64,000 bases of DNA from Bedellia somnulentella (taxonomy: Eukaryota > Arthropoda > Insecta > Lepidoptera > Bedelliidae): positions 16,877,261 to 16,941,260 of the forward strand of contig OY755181.1 of NCBI GenBank assembly GCA_963576735.1. The letters are read 5' to 3'. Within the stretch, counting starts at the first letter, position 1, and the number at the start of each line of letters is the position of its first letter. This document shows positions 42,242 to 53,023 of this stretch, one piece after another. The notes beneath the pieces were generated by a model. That model was given only the letters and a program-made list of their open reading frames with translations, was not told the origin of the DNA and ran no database searches. A program made the position numbers and the translations under genes.

Positions 42242-42508
42242 TGGTGTTTAATACATACATACATACATATTCTCACGCCGTTAGTTTCCATTGGGGTAGG
42301 CAGAGACTATCGATCGCCACTTTGTACTTGACACTTTTTTTATCGCCAATGTGGAAGGTAATGTTAGTAGAGGACGACCTCGGAGGACAGATTTGGATCA
42401 AATAGAAAACGTGCTCAAAAAGGCAGGTGTCCGCAGTATGAAGAATAAAAGAGCATGTATGAAAAGATTGATGGATGTAAACGAAGCCAGAGAGGTTTGG
42501 TGTTTAAT
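42242..42508. mobile_element. LINE-G insertion with 5' inversion (twin priming) and 11-bp TSD
   Basis: tggtgtttaat at 42242-42252 and 42498-42508. Inside, 42253-42327 is the LINE-G tail and last bases on the minus strand. About 42345-42497 is the adjoining upstream coding part (GRPRRT..., KNKRACMKRLMDVNEAREV) on the plus strand. The two parts meet in LINE-G sequence except for about 9 missing bases, with about 18 unrelated bases at the junction. Confidence 0.9.
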
Positions 42509-43289
42509 GTAGACCAAAATTCAGTTTTTTATTATAAACGTTCACGAAAACTGGTTGTGAAGTGACGTGCATTTGAAGAATGGCTAAAAATTTCAAAATT
42601 ATGCTCACCAAATTGGATTTATTAATAGGCAGACTATTTACATAATATATTAATATTAATAAGCCTAATTTAAGAAACTAAGTAAAGATAATATTTAAAA
42701 GCATTTCAGTTATTTTCATAGTCGGGGAATTCACTTGATATTGGCAGCTTGTATTAATTTCGCCTAGCTTGTTTCCTGTAGCTTCTATTACTTTAACCGA
42801 CTTTAAAATAAGGGGTTAAAGGGGCTAAAAAAATGCAAATTTTATTTTTGCTTTATTTTATTTTGGTTCTTTATTTTATTTTTGCACAACGCCATCTATC
42901 GGACTTTGGATTCCAACTATCAACATTAGTTCTATATTTAGACTTAAGATGTCGTTGCAAGTACTATACTGAATTGCGTAACGTAATATTTTTCTTCTTG
43001 AACTCACAAAATTAATCATATCTTTTGATAGAGTGAACCGATTTCGATGAAACAAAAACTAAGTTATACCTCAAGTTACGTTTAATTTTTGTATATAAAC
43101 ATTTTCAGCATTAAATTCGTAGATTTTACGTTTTGCGCGCACAAACAAACATATAAACAGACAAACAGACAAAAAATTTAAAAATGATGGAAATGGGTTC
43201 TGTTACTTATTTGTTCACACGCTGGCTATTTTTTTTTTCAATTTCTTCAATGTACAAAAATTACTTTTCTACAGATTTATTATATGTAT
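42509..43289. other. No gene seen; retroelement-type 3' fragments
   Basis: 42795-42811 (ttaaccgactttaaaat) resembles the fragment at 3803. 43021-43190 (gaaccgatttcgatgaaac ... aaacagacaaacagac) resembles the insect-type repeat at 8505 on the other strand. Confidence 0.4.
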
Positions 43290-43968
43290 AGATTTGTTAG
43301 AGAATATATCAATTGTACCTCGTTAAATACAACCCTTTTGAAATGTCATCTTTCAGTAGGCGTAGGCAGGTATGTGATCTGAAGTTTCTGTACAATCTGT
43401 TGAATGGATATGTCGAATGCCCCTCACTCTTATCCCTAATTGGATTAAATGTACCTAGACTCAACATTCGCAATAGCCGCGTTGCTAAGACTGATACATT
43501 ATCAAGACCACATTTTAAAACGATTGTTCAATTATGAACATCAGCAATATAAATTTGGGGCAATTAACTGTCATACGGTTAAATGTAACGCTGACAACAT
43601 AAAACGCACACCAAGAAATGCACAATCCGTATAGATGAATGCAGACAATATATTGTTATATAAATACTGTGCAAAAATTAAAATAAAGTCTCTTTCTACC
43701 TTTGACTCCGACTATTACTTACCTACCACTTCCCTACCCTTCCATCACTGTGGCCAAGACACCTTTCGCCTTCGCAGTTGCATGAGTCTGTGTAACTGAC
43801 AGTGATTATCGTACCACTTCCCACATCCTTCCAACCTTCCGTCGGTTACCTTAGGTCTCTCGGTATACAGACATTCCCGCATTTATTTCAACTTGTATGG
43901 TTAGGGCTAGGGACTAATCTCTACCTACCCCTCAGGGATTTAGGCGTGCATATATAGATAGATAGGTT
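43290..43968 (+). mobile_element. LINE-J, 5'-truncated copy
   Basis: 43322-43537 encodes SSFSRRRQVCDLKFLYNLLN, GYVECPSLLSLIGLNVPRLN and IRNSRV..., the usual C-terminal end of Jockey/CR1-like reverse-transcriptase proteins (RR.Q..L.FLYKL.NG...CP.LL..I....P....R). A 3' UTR of about 380 bp (actgacagtgattatcgtac ...) ends with aatctctacctacccctcag, ggatttaggcgtg and a (GATA)n-like tail at 43955-43968. That tail is the same module as in SINE-A, SINE-B and LINE-G. Confidence 0.7.
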
Positions 43969-44233
43969 AGGATCCTAGGTCTTATAGCTGTCCCATTTAG
44001 TTAGTTTATTAAAGTCTGCTAGGGGCTTTCACAACGATTATTTGTAAAAAAGCACCTATATCGAGACTATTGCCTACTTATAACAATTTACTCACGTCTT
44101 TCTTTGGAACTATACCCCGAATCTATCCACGTAGATGGATAGACCGAACTCTGTACCGTTTTATCTTTGAAGGTCTTGGATTATGTAATTTACCATATAT
44201 ATTGCGTGCTTCCAATAAATATTTAGTTATTAT

Positions 44234-44390
44234 GTAGTAGTGTCAGCTAAGATTAGGACTTACCCATTTCTTTCAAAGTCCCCTCGACTTGGATATTATG
44301 GTTTATAAAAAGATTGTTGAATGAGGCTGGAAACTCATCACAGATCCACTTTTATTACACAATCCTATCCCAACTCAAATTGTAAATGTT
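44234..44390 (+). mobile_element. SINE-A copy, very degraded
   Basis: tagtagtgtcagctaagatt, ttgaatgaggctggaaactc and atcacagatccacttttatt follow SINE-A order. No tail. Confidence 0.5.
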
Positions 44391-45006
44391 AAACATTTTA
44401 ACAATTTGACGAAAAAATTCCGAAATAAGAAATAAATGTAAAACATGCTATATTTTCATTAAAACCGTATATTGAATTTTAAATTTTTAGTTTAACAAAA
44501 CTAGTGCATTTTTAATGCGCGCGCATTTTTTTCCGTCCATCCCACCCTCAATGAATGTTACGTAAGGGTTAGTGCAAAATCTGCCAAATGCGGGGAGGCC
44601 TTTAAGTACATGTATGTATGTACGTTTATAAATACATATATCGATGTAATGTACATGATTTGAAGAAAGCTTTACCTGATAAACAAAATTACTCTACATA
44701 TTGCCTTACGGATCGAAAACCTTGATACAAATACTTGTATTGTAGACACCACACAGAACAAGATAGCTTAAATAAGTGTGTTACAAGTGAGATAATTATA
44801 TTATTGCACCTTGTTGTGTTTGTTGAGACTGGATCAGCGTGAGGCCGGACAGGTCATTGCCACTGGGAATCCTTGAATGCACGTATAAATATATCAGACC
44901 CGGGCTTAACTCACTTATCTATCTAGGTTACCAAAATAGTTGCCAACAAAGATATGATATAAATTGGATTCAATTGGGCATGTTGCGAGAAGCAGAGCAT
45001 GATTAA
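44391..45006. other. No gene seen
   Basis: Includes tatgtatgtacgtttataa near 44612 (possible SINE tail scrap). No coding signal. Confidence 0.35.
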
Positions 45007-45256
45007 CATACACATACATACATATACTCACGGCTATATTTCCCTAGAAGGGGTAACCAGAGCTAAGGAATTATAAATTCCTCAGCCACTTTAGGAAGTT
45101 AAGTGGGGAAAAGATGGTAAAAATAAAGGTTTTTGGTGATGGGTCTCCGACCGCATCGCCTAAAAATCCCATAAAAAGCCCCAATACCCTTAGTCGCCTC
45201 TTACGACACCCGTGGGTAGAAAGGGGTAGCGACATTCTAAGCCGGCACTACACGGC
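45007..45256 (-). mobile_element. SINE-A copy
   Basis: Full length. Imperfect duplication gcatgattaa / gcataattaa at its borders. Confidence 0.85.
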
Positions 45257-45372
45257 AAAGCATAATTAAGAGTTTAGTTTTACGGTCAAGTCCGTATATA
45301 TAATTTTTTTCCTTATTGATAGGTTCCCCTGCGACCTGTGCTGCTTCACCCTGATGTGTTATCGCCGAGTAA

Positions 45373-45567
45373 ATGGGGGCCGCCCTGACGGGGCTAATGT
45401 GTGTGTATCTAAGCTATATTGTATATAAGCTATACTTGGAACTGTACAGGATGGAGTACGGGGTTAGGCAGGGGGGGTTCACCTCGCCCACGCTCTTCAA
45501 CCTGTATGTGAATGTATGTTCAGCGGTCGGCGCGACTTTCGTAAGACGGTTTTTACAGTTTGCATAG
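45373..45567 (+). pseudogene. Reverse-transcriptase fragment
   Basis: A 64-codon frame with GVRQGGFTSPTLFNLYVN, the 'G.RQGG..SP.LFNLY' motif upstream of the catalytic YxDD of non-LTR reverse transcriptases. Flanking frames are broken and YxDD is not found. Less AT-rich than its surroundings. Confidence 0.6.
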
Positions 45568-46059
45568 TCCTCCCACAAGGTATAGCGAGGTCAAGCCTGC
45601 GAGAAGCCTATGTACGAGGGCTGCACAGAACAAGTCGTGGAGATCTTACCAGGGAAACCAGTTAGCTTTTTATTTATTCTGCTTTTATATTTATGCTACC
45701 CTGGTACTTTGTTAAAGTTATTTTACCTCTAGAGGACTGCATTCTGCCAAAAAAATAATATATTTCAAAACATACATTTGATTTCACTACCAAGGTGTGT
45801 CTATTAATCTTGTTTGGTCTACATAAAAGTTGGAACATTTAGATGTATCAAAGAGTTTTGATTCGTTGGTAAGATTCTTACTGGATAGTCTATTGGGACA
45901 AAAAATCCCAATAGTCCTACTGGTAAGACTATACAGTATGACTACTGGGAATAGCCGCAATAACCTTATCGATTACCACTGGCGAAAAGTACACTTCACA
46001 AGTTAATTTATAAATTAAGATCTCAAATATTTGTCATCTCCTCTTTTTATTACAAACTG
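45568..46059. other. No gene seen; short internal repeats
   Basis: 45860-45970 has several variants of ttactggtaagactat / atagtccaatagggac. Otherwise nothing recognised. Confidence 0.35.
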
Positions 46060-46182
46060 CTTTAAAGAAAAGAGGAGAAAAATGAAAAACACTTTATTTC
46101 GCTAAAAATTATAAAACAGTTTTACAAATTAGAATAAAAGGCGGTCTTATTGCTAAAAGCTATCACGTCCAGACGGTAAGAT
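46060..46182 (-). repeat. Interspersed repeat end with 'ggcggtcttat' motif
   Basis: aaacactttatttcgctaaa to agctatcacgtccagacg. Second copy of the repeat at 35405. Confidence 0.5.
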
Positions 46183-46248
46183 CAATTAAATAATCGTATT
46201 ATACTAGATTAATAATAAATTTTGGAGAAGTTTAAAGAATTTCTCATA

Positions 46249-46646
46249 ATGATAAATTATCATTATCATAGTATCATTAACGACATGATAGTCCAGTGGG
46301 TAGAACACCCGCCCGAAAACAGAAGGGCGTGAGTTCCAATCCTGGGTCGGGCCTGTTCCAATTTGTCTTTTCTAAAGTCATATGTGTGGTTAATTTATCA
46401 TGGTTGTTAACGGTGAGGGAAAACATCGTCAGGAAACCCACATGGCTGAGTTGTACTTAGTCATGTGACAGTGTATTCGTACAAAACGGCGATAGGCCTG
46501 CCCCCTATCAAGCAAAACGTGGGTACCTTCTCTGGACACTAGATGGCGCTGCCATGTGAGTTCAGAAGTATTGGTACCTCTGCCAACCCCTTCGGGGATA
46601 AACGGCGTGATCGTTTATGTTATGTTATGTTATGATAAATTATCAT
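46249..46646 (+). mobile_element. SINE-B copy with 15-bp TSD
   Basis: Head gacatgatagtccagtgggt at about 46284, B box gagttccaatcc, tail ctctgccaaccccttcgggg, ataaacggcgtgatcg and ttatgttatg repeats. atgataaattatcat at 46249-46263 and 46632-46646. Shares the variant cgcccgaaaacagaagggcg with the copy at 55429. Confidence 0.88.
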
Positions 46647-46652
46647 AAAAAT

Positions 46653-46685
46653 GGGAAAGTGCTATTCTAAGGCCATACAAGACAG
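46653..46685 (-). repeat. SINE-A head scrap
   Basis: aagtgctattctaaggccat followed by acaagacagg. Confidence 0.45.
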
Positions 46686-46879
46686 GTATACAATAGCAAT
46701 AGAAGAAAATAGTTTGAAAAGTAATGAAGAAACAATTAGCTAAGATCATAATTAATTAGAATGAAATGAAAATAAATAAAATAATAAAAATGCTCGAAAT
46801 TAACCAATCTTTAATATTCCCTTTGTTTCTATGTGCATACTTCACAAGACTACTTCACTACTTTGCACACCCTATTTCT

Positions 46880-47065
46880 TCTCAAAGGTGTTAGTAAGAG
46901 GCCGCTAAGGGTATTGAGGCTTTTTAAGATATTTTTGGGCGATGCGGTTGGAGTCCCATCACCAAAATCATTTTTGCACAGTCTTTTTCCCACTCAAAAC
47001 CAAAAGCGGCTGAGGAATTTCTTACTCCGAAGCTCTAGCTACTCCTTCTAGGGATTGATATCCGT
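46880..47065 (+). mobile_element. SINE-A copy, diverged, followed by (AAG)n
   Basis: ggtgttagtaagaggccgct to cctagggattgatatccgtg-like end, with a short (AAG)5 run at 47067-47081 where (TATG)n would be. Confidence 0.7.
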
Positions 47066-47652
47066 GATTAGAAGAAGAAGAAGAAATACATTTATGCGCC
47101 GTAAATATGGCACGACAGTTATGCAACACAAAAATAATAATAACCAAACCAAAAAAAACAAAAGTTAAAAAAAATATTTACAACTACAAAAAAAACAGTG
47201 AAAATAAAAAAAACAATAAAAATAATACCTTAAATGTTTATAAAGAAACATAAAATCAAAAAGAGGAAATTATTAACAAATTAAAATGAGTAACTAAAAA
47301 AAAACATTGTGCCATTGAACAGCGAAATGGCGCTGACTCAGCAAAAACTGTGAGGAGTTACCTCACAGCACTGATTTTCGTGTATCTATATGTATGTACT
47401 TCACAAGTAATGCACATACCGATAAAAAATTCTACTTGCTGAAGTTACAGTATCCTGGCTGCAGGTAATTGTACGTTATCTTGTAGTGACTTTCTTTCAT
47501 TATTTGCCAGAGGTCATACATGCTGATGCACTCAACTATGTTCTTAATAAAATTAACAACCAGAAATATTATAGTACATATACTGGCGATTTCATCAAAG
47601 CGACCACATTAATTATCGATTTCAATGAAATAAATTTTCTAATTTATATTGA
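47066..47652. other. No gene seen
   Basis: Very A-rich to about 47320 (poly-A-like runs). No recognised features. Confidence 0.35.
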
Positions 47653-47991
47653 GTGGTACTCAGTGGCGTAACTACAGGGTGACAAGTCGGCAAAACGCCA
47701 CGGGCCCCCAGCCGGAAGGGGCCCCGGTCAGAAGAGAACCCCAACTCCCAGCATTTATTATTTATCATACATGTTTAGTAAAAAAAGTTTTGTCTTTGAT
47801 TTTTTTTACCTACTGAGTTGCATAAGCAAGTTCAAAAATGTATTAAAAATTCAAAGGATTTGTAAAAAAAAAGTTGTAACCCAGTTTTAGAACGTATCCG
47901 ATGCCACGCGTGTTGGTATTACTGCGGATGTTCGGGGAATTCCCGCTGTAAGTTTCGGTCAACAGCACTTTGAGTATACTTAAGAGCTTAT

Positions 47992-48156
47992 TCCATTTGT
48001 CTGAATGAAGACGTCTGAAAGCCACATAATCTGAATTCAGACTAGTGGAATAACGTTCAAACTGAAATTTGTGTATTGAAATAACAGGCGTCTGCGGCAG
48101 TAACTTCGAAGGACGTCTGAATTCAGCAACGACAAAGTGTAATGGAATAAGCTCTT
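47992..48156 (+). mobile_element. MITE-C copy (first of tandem pair)
   Basis: aagagcttattccatttgtc to tggaataagctctt. The second copy starts one base further on. Confidence 0.85.
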
Positions 48157-48157
48157 T

Positions 48158-48340
48158 AAGAGTTTATTCCATTTGTCTGAATGAAGACGTCTGAAAGCCA
48201 CAGAACTGAATTCAGACTAGTGGAATAACGTTCAGAACGCTAGAACTGAAATTTGTGTAGTGGAATAACAAGCGTCTGCGGCAGTAACTTCGAAGGACGT
48301 CTGAATTCAGCAACGACAAAGTGTAATGGAATAAGCTCTT
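48158..48340 (+). mobile_element. MITE-C copy (second of tandem pair)
   Basis: aagagtttattccatttgtc to tggaataagctctt. Shares the junction cttTAaag with its neighbour, as expected if one copy inserted at the TA beside the other. Confidence 0.85.
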
Positions 48341-48979
48341 TACCTATGCGTCCCGACAATTTGACGCTCTCGGGGAATCCCTGATTTAATTTTGTATATA
48401 AGAAAGACTCCACTATTCTATTATTACGCAAGCTCTCAAGTTTTTTTTTTATTATTTAAAAGGGCTTGCTCTTGACCACAATCATGTCTAAGCTATGATG
48501 TGGTCTACGATGGAGTGAGCTTACCCAGAAGATGCCTATTCACGTTACTTTTGAAACACCCAGGTTTATAATTAGGTATTTTTATTTTAAAGTGAATTAT
48601 TAGAAAACCAAGTACCTAAGTATAATTATAAAGTTTGTATGTACCTACTTAACGTAGTGATTTATTATTGTACTCTTACAAGTAAAAGTGTGTAAATAAG
48701 TATTATAAAATAAAAAAATATTATTAGTGTTGGTTATTTTTTTTTTTTAATTGGGGGGAGGGGCCCATCCGATGAATTTGACACGGGCCTCGAACGGTAT
48801 AGTTACGCCACTGGTGGTACTGCCGACCACCTTTAGTCGCATTATGTTTTCTTTCTAATTTACTTTGTCATAGCGAATATGGCGAAACGTTTAATTTCAA
48901 AATGTTACTATTGCATATAAGTTTTGTGGTATAATAAGTTTTAAAGCATAACAATTTGTGGTACTAAATAAAATTTATA

Positions 48980-49120
48980 ACGCCCGATTTCTGAATTGAG
49001 TATTCCAGCTGAGAACAACTTAAGTATCGTTCTATCACATTGAAATCTTAACATCTGAATGAGACAAAACGATACTTAAGTCATGCTCAGCTTGAATACT
49101 CAATTCAGAAATCGGGCGTA
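48980..49120. mobile_element. MITE-D, intact palindromic copy
   Basis: About 140 bp, nearly a perfect palindrome: cgcccgatttctgaattgag to its inverse. taa at both sides suggests a 3-bp duplication of PIF/Harbinger type. The single-stranded form would be one long hairpin. Confidence 0.82.
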
Positions 49121-49137
49121 AGGGTTATTCAAAGTAC

Positions 49138-49180
49138 AAAAAATGCGACTTACGGGGGCCACCCGTAAGTCGCATTTTTT
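49138..49180. repeat. Perfect 19-bp hairpin with 5-base loop
   Basis: aaaaaatgcgacttacggg at 49138-49156 pairs perfectly with cccgtaagtcgcatttttt at 49162-49180, loop ggcca. It ends in a T-run. It lies 18 bp after MITE-D. Confidence 0.9.
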
Positions 49181-49810
49181 ATTTAAAATTGTTTGCCTGT
49201 GTAAAATTGATTTCAGTTGACATGGTTAAATCTCGATGTTGAGGTGTTTGTCTTAAAAAGTTTAGTAATTAAATTATGATACATAAAATAAGTGCGTAAA
49301 TATAGACCCACTTTTACACGCTTAAAATTACGTGAGTTTTTTCGTTTATTTAAGAATTCGGCACCTAACGGCAATAATATTTAGGATATAACGGCAATAT
49401 TACGCCACACTTAGGAATTTCAAGAATATGAGATGGGATACAATACAATGGCAATGAAAATTAATATGTGTGGGAGTAGGACCCAAAAATGTATTCAAGA
49501 GGGATTCAAAAGGTCCCACCAACGGAAATAAACAGATTTCTTTGACTTCATCTTGTAATTTACTCTGTGCGTGTATGTATAATACAACTATACCTAAAAA
49601 TAATATGAAAGACGTAGTTTTATGAGTTATCAATCAGCCACAAAGAATGATAACACATTACCTAATTTGGTGTTGATAAATTAAATCATTATTTTAAACA
49701 AACCGTGTTAGGATAAATATTTAAATAGAACATAGGTACCTAAAATTTCTTACACACCTAATGTTCTCTTAAAATGACGCATGAGGTTTGACCATAGCAG
49801 CACTAGCAGC
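49181..49810. other. No gene seen
   Basis: AT-rich. A 77-codon minus-strand frame at 49633-49400 has no recognisable motif. Confidence 0.35.
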
Positions 49811-49935
49811 ATGAGGCTTGTGATTGTGAGAGCGCGTATGTTACATGAGAAGTGAGAAACTGGCATTGCTTATACAGAATCTGTCAGTATCTCACTTCTC
49901 ACATGACATACTCGCTCTCACACGCCTCACGCTAC
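49811..49935. repeat. Long imperfect hairpin (~48-bp arms)
   Basis: Arms around tgtgagagcgcgtatgttac, atgagaagtgaga (left) and tctcacttctcacatgacat, actcgctctcaca (right) pair with few mismatches, with a loop of about 25 bases. Could be a small MITE or a precursor for small RNAs. Confidence 0.8.
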
Positions 49936-50182
49936 AGGGGCAGCTTGAACTACTAGACAAAGTCCATGACTTTGGCCTCCTTAATTTGACATCAGGTTCT
50001 TTATCGCTTACTTACCGTTTGTAGATTCATCGTAAGGGTTTAATACAAAGGCATAGCACATATAAATATTTATCAAAAAACACGAAAAAAGGATATATAT
50101 ATGTCTTGTTTATACACAATAAACTACTGCAATAATATTGATTATTTAAGAAATTTTCATACTTCATATTTTGATATCATAC

Positions 50183-51614
50183 CACAGTGGTACCGCCGCC
50201 ATACAAGGGCGGTCATAAATACCTTACTCTCTTAATTTGCATTTTTTTTGGGTAAAATAACGTTAAAGATTGTATACTAATGATGTATTTAATTGTTAGA
50301 AGTAAATAAAGAAGTAAAAGTATACCACCACCATGATTTTTATACAATTCAAAAAAATAAAATAAATAGGTATAAATATATTAATTTATTTCTAATGATA
50401 ACTACGAAATATCTACTTTTTGGTATTAATAAAATTGTCAAATTACTATTTTTACCATAAAAAATACATTATAACTATTTTTATTTTAAACTTACAGCTA
50501 AGTATACATGCATCTCTTACTAAACTGGAAAAAAAGTACTACAAATAAATTGGAATATAAATCAAACTTTTAATAGATGTAACACTTCTTTAGACATAAC
50601 ACTTTTCTTCTGACGAGGGAGTTTTCGAAGGCCAGTAATAAATGGATCCAAACTGAGTAAAAGTCTATTTAGCAAATCCGAATTACTAACTTCTCTTGAC
50701 ATCTTGCGCGTGTGAACTCGTCTGAAGGACTTATAGAATTTATTGTTTAATTCAACTGCCTCTTCAGATAACTCCCCGAACAATACTAAAACGTGTTGCG
50801 CTACCTGAGCCCCGTGAATGAGCACTTTGTGGACGGAAGCTGGAAGGTTCAACCACGAATATTCATGAATCAAAAGACGCGCGGTTTCTAATTCATATTT
50901 CTCGAAAATTACTTAAAATATGTTTATGTTTATGTGCAACTGTTCCGCCATGTTCCAATAGCCATACCTAAAATAAATGCATCCTTGTAAAGGTACATTT
51001 AATCGTATAACCTGGAAAGAAAAGTTAAAACTGTTGTATCGGATTTTGAGAATTTGCTAATTTTGAGTCTACGCAGTAGTCTTTAAGAACTCGTAGCAGC
51101 TACATAGGCAGCTCTTGGCGGCTGAATCTTTTTGTATCCGAAAGAAGACACTTCATTCTTAAAATTGTACTATGTGAGAACCATTGACGATATCTGACAT
51201 ACTGTTAAAACTTTAGAAAAAGTCAAAATAATGTTTATTTCTAAAACAAAATATTGTTGCACATTAGAAGGGACAAACATGTTCTAATATGACAGATAAC
51301 GGTTTAAAATGTACCTGAATTGTAATACATACCTTGGTCTTGGAAATCCATATCCCGAAAGTCACTCACAAACAATGCAATTCTGAGAATTCACTACCGC
51401 ATAAACAATGTTCTAATGAGTCACTGATAACGGCGAGCATAAGGGTAAGATGCTTTCACTTTGAGGGTCAAAAGCAAATTGATCTCAAATGAAAAGGGTG
51501 ACATATTTATACTTTTTGGATAGCTTGTTTATCGGGTTATCGGTAAAAACAATAAAATGAATAGTATTTGATAGTTGACTTTACCGATTTATGGCCTATG
51601 GCGGTACCACTGTG
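50183..51614 (-). mobile_element. TIR-bounded element with gene remnant
   Basis: Left end cacagtggtaccgccgccat, with ggcggtcataaat just inside; right end the inverse, atttatggcc...atggcggtaccactgtg. A 5-bp catac borders both ends, an uncertain duplication. It contains the minus-strand remnant at 50562. Confidence 0.6.
50562..50925 (-). pseudogene. Remnant of a widespread uncharacterised insect protein family
   Basis: Minus-strand frame: EKYELETARLLIHEYSWLNL, PASVHKVLIHGAQVAQHVLV, LFGELSEEAVELNNKFYK, RVHTRKMSREVSNSDLLNRL, then LLSLDPFITGLRKLPRQKK and stop. I recall 'MP..VHKILIHG......LPIGQLSEEAQEARNK......R..SR' from many insect predicted proteins with no assigned function. A stop codon lies directly upstream of EKYELE, so only about 120 residues remain. 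It sits inside a TIR element, which hints that the family is transposon-borne or has been captured. Confidence 0.6.
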
Positions 51615-52523
51615 CATACGTACAATGTACGTTCCTTTCTGTGAATAGGTATTCTTGGAAAGGGTATATGGAAAATATGTCTCAAAAAAGGGAAAACCAG
51701 AGCGGAAATTCATGACCTTATCGATTACCGAATTTACGCGGGAATCACCGCGGGCATTGGCAAGTTCGTTCATTATAAAAATGTTTACGCAATTTAAAAC
51801 GACACACCTCCGTATGTATTGTAAACAAATTGTGAATATTGAACTAATAACCTCACATGAGTCAGCCTGGCTGGGAAAACGAGGGACTAATTGAACAATA
51901 ACTCTGACACGGCGATAAGGAAACGATTTGAGCAATCGTCTCATACCCCTACCCTATCATTGAAATTTCCATTCCGTATTAGTTCGAAACTTCTCGTTAG
52001 AAGAAGCGGGAATATTCCATCGTGAATGACGTTTTGATTGGCCAGAGCAACTGAACTGGAATGGAGTTATTATAGTTTGTATTATTACTGACATCTACGT
52101 CTTTGATAGTTCTGGAAGAACGTTTACTGCACGTGTAGGAAGTGAAGCGATGATGACGAGCATTCATTTCCGTCTGCGTATGTTACTTCTAGAAATTTAC
52201 GAGCAGTGTGTACGCAGAAGGTTTTTTCTTAAAAAAATACTGTTAATGGTTTGTAATGTAAATGCGATTTTTAACAATGAAGTTACAACAGCCTTATTGT
52301 AAATGCACTCTTTTGTAGTTATTACATTTTATTTAGGTGACCTGTTCAATCATATCAAATGAATAAATTACGATAATATCATTGTTGCTAGTCTTGCAAA
52401 GCTAATAAATATTAAGATACATTTATATCGCTTTATACATTGTAATATTTTTAAATGTTGCTAGGCATTTTTTTATATACTTTTAACTATCCACATTGTA
52501 ATTCTTCCCAACCTAAAGTACTG
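51615..52523. other. No gene recognised
   Basis: Overlapping frames on both strands at 51537-51944 lack motifs. 52020-52240 is more GC-balanced and could be upstream regulatory DNA of the peptide gene, but nothing specific is seen. Confidence 0.35.
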
Positions 52524-52560
52524 ACGGCACGTGTCTCACCCTGATCAGGGCACGTGCCGT
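52524..52560. promoter_or_regulatory. Palindromic dyad with two CACGTG E-boxes
   Basis: acggcacgtg (52524-52533) and its exact inverse cacgtgccgt (52551-52560) frame a second palindrome ccctgatcaggg (52539-52550). CACGTG is the site of bHLH factors of the Myc/Clock type. About 140 bp upstream of the TATA box below. Confidence 0.6.
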
Positions 52561-52576
52561 GGCTCCGTGAGTAAGT

Positions 52577-52735
52577 TCTTGATAATTTTACTACAATGGA
52601 TTCGGTGTGACATTGAAGAAACAGTCAACGAACTTGGCTTACACTCGAGTTAAGTTTTGGTAGGTTATCAGGACCGCGCGTGCGATAACCCAGCCGCTAT
52701 ATAAATACAGATGTGATGGACTCATCTCCAGTAGA
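52577..52735 (+). promoter_or_regulatory. Core promoter with TATA box and GATA sites
   Basis: tatataaata at 52698-52707, with transcription expected to start about 25-30 bases later near ctcatctcc (52730). GATA-type sites ttgataa (about 52576), ttatcag (about 52663) and gcgataac (52682) lie upstream, as in many insect fat-body, gut or immune genes. Confidence 0.6.
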
Positions 52736-52810
52736 TCTTGAGCCTGCAATCGGAATACACTAGTAGACAAATTTGTATCAACTATCATTGACTAGGTTCC
52801 GATTTCAGTT

Positions 52811-53023
52811 TGTGGACAATACTATTTGCTATCAAGATGCGTTTTTTAAATATCTTTGCGATATTTGCCGTTGTGTTAATGTTACTATCACCAGTTTATA
52901 GTAAAAACCTTCCTACTTTGGAGAGGCAAGTCAGGAACACGAGGAACCGAGTTGCAATTTGTTATTTCAAGACAATATGTTATTATCCCCTTCCGCCGCG
53001 AAAAGTTGTCAGCAATGGATAAA
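52811..53023 (+). CDS. Small secreted peptide precursor, novel
   Basis: 70 codons. I prefer the second Met (52838): MRFLNIFAIFAVVLMLLSPV, then YS, a strong signal peptide of about 22 residues likely cut before KNLP. The mature ~39 residues are basic (KNLPTLERQVRNTRNRVAI) and hold two cysteines in CYFKTICYY, then PLPPRKVVSNG and stop. A CYFxxxC ring faintly recalls allatostatin-C (CYFxxxxC), but spacing and flanks differ, so I do not assign it. TATA box about 130 bp upstream of this start; AATAAA near 53150. Single-exon layout, promoter and signal peptide suggest a real hormone-like or defence peptide. Confidence 0.6.

Larger units (their letters stand above)
47653..48821. mobile_element. hAT element with 8-bp TSD, host of two tandem MITE-C copies
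   Basis: Element 47661-48813 (1153 bp) starts cagtggcgtaactacaggg and ends tatagttacgccactg. gtggtact at 47653-47660 and 48814-48821. Ends rich in ggggccc. No transposase frame. Its interior carries MITE-C twice. Confidence 0.92.

Noticed and set aside
1413..42270. (TATG)n runs as independent microsatellites
   Set aside because: Each run seen is the 3' tail of a SINE-A or LINE-G copy, so they are parts of those elements.
51537..51944. 135-codon minus-strand frame overlapping a 79-codon plus-strand frame
   Set aside because: Opposed overlapping frames without recognisable domains. Probably chance.
52811..53023. Assignment of the secreted peptide to allatostatin-C
   Set aside because: Allatostatin-C has CYFxxxxCF at its end after a dibasic site. 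Here the ring is one residue shorter and is followed by a proline-rich extension.
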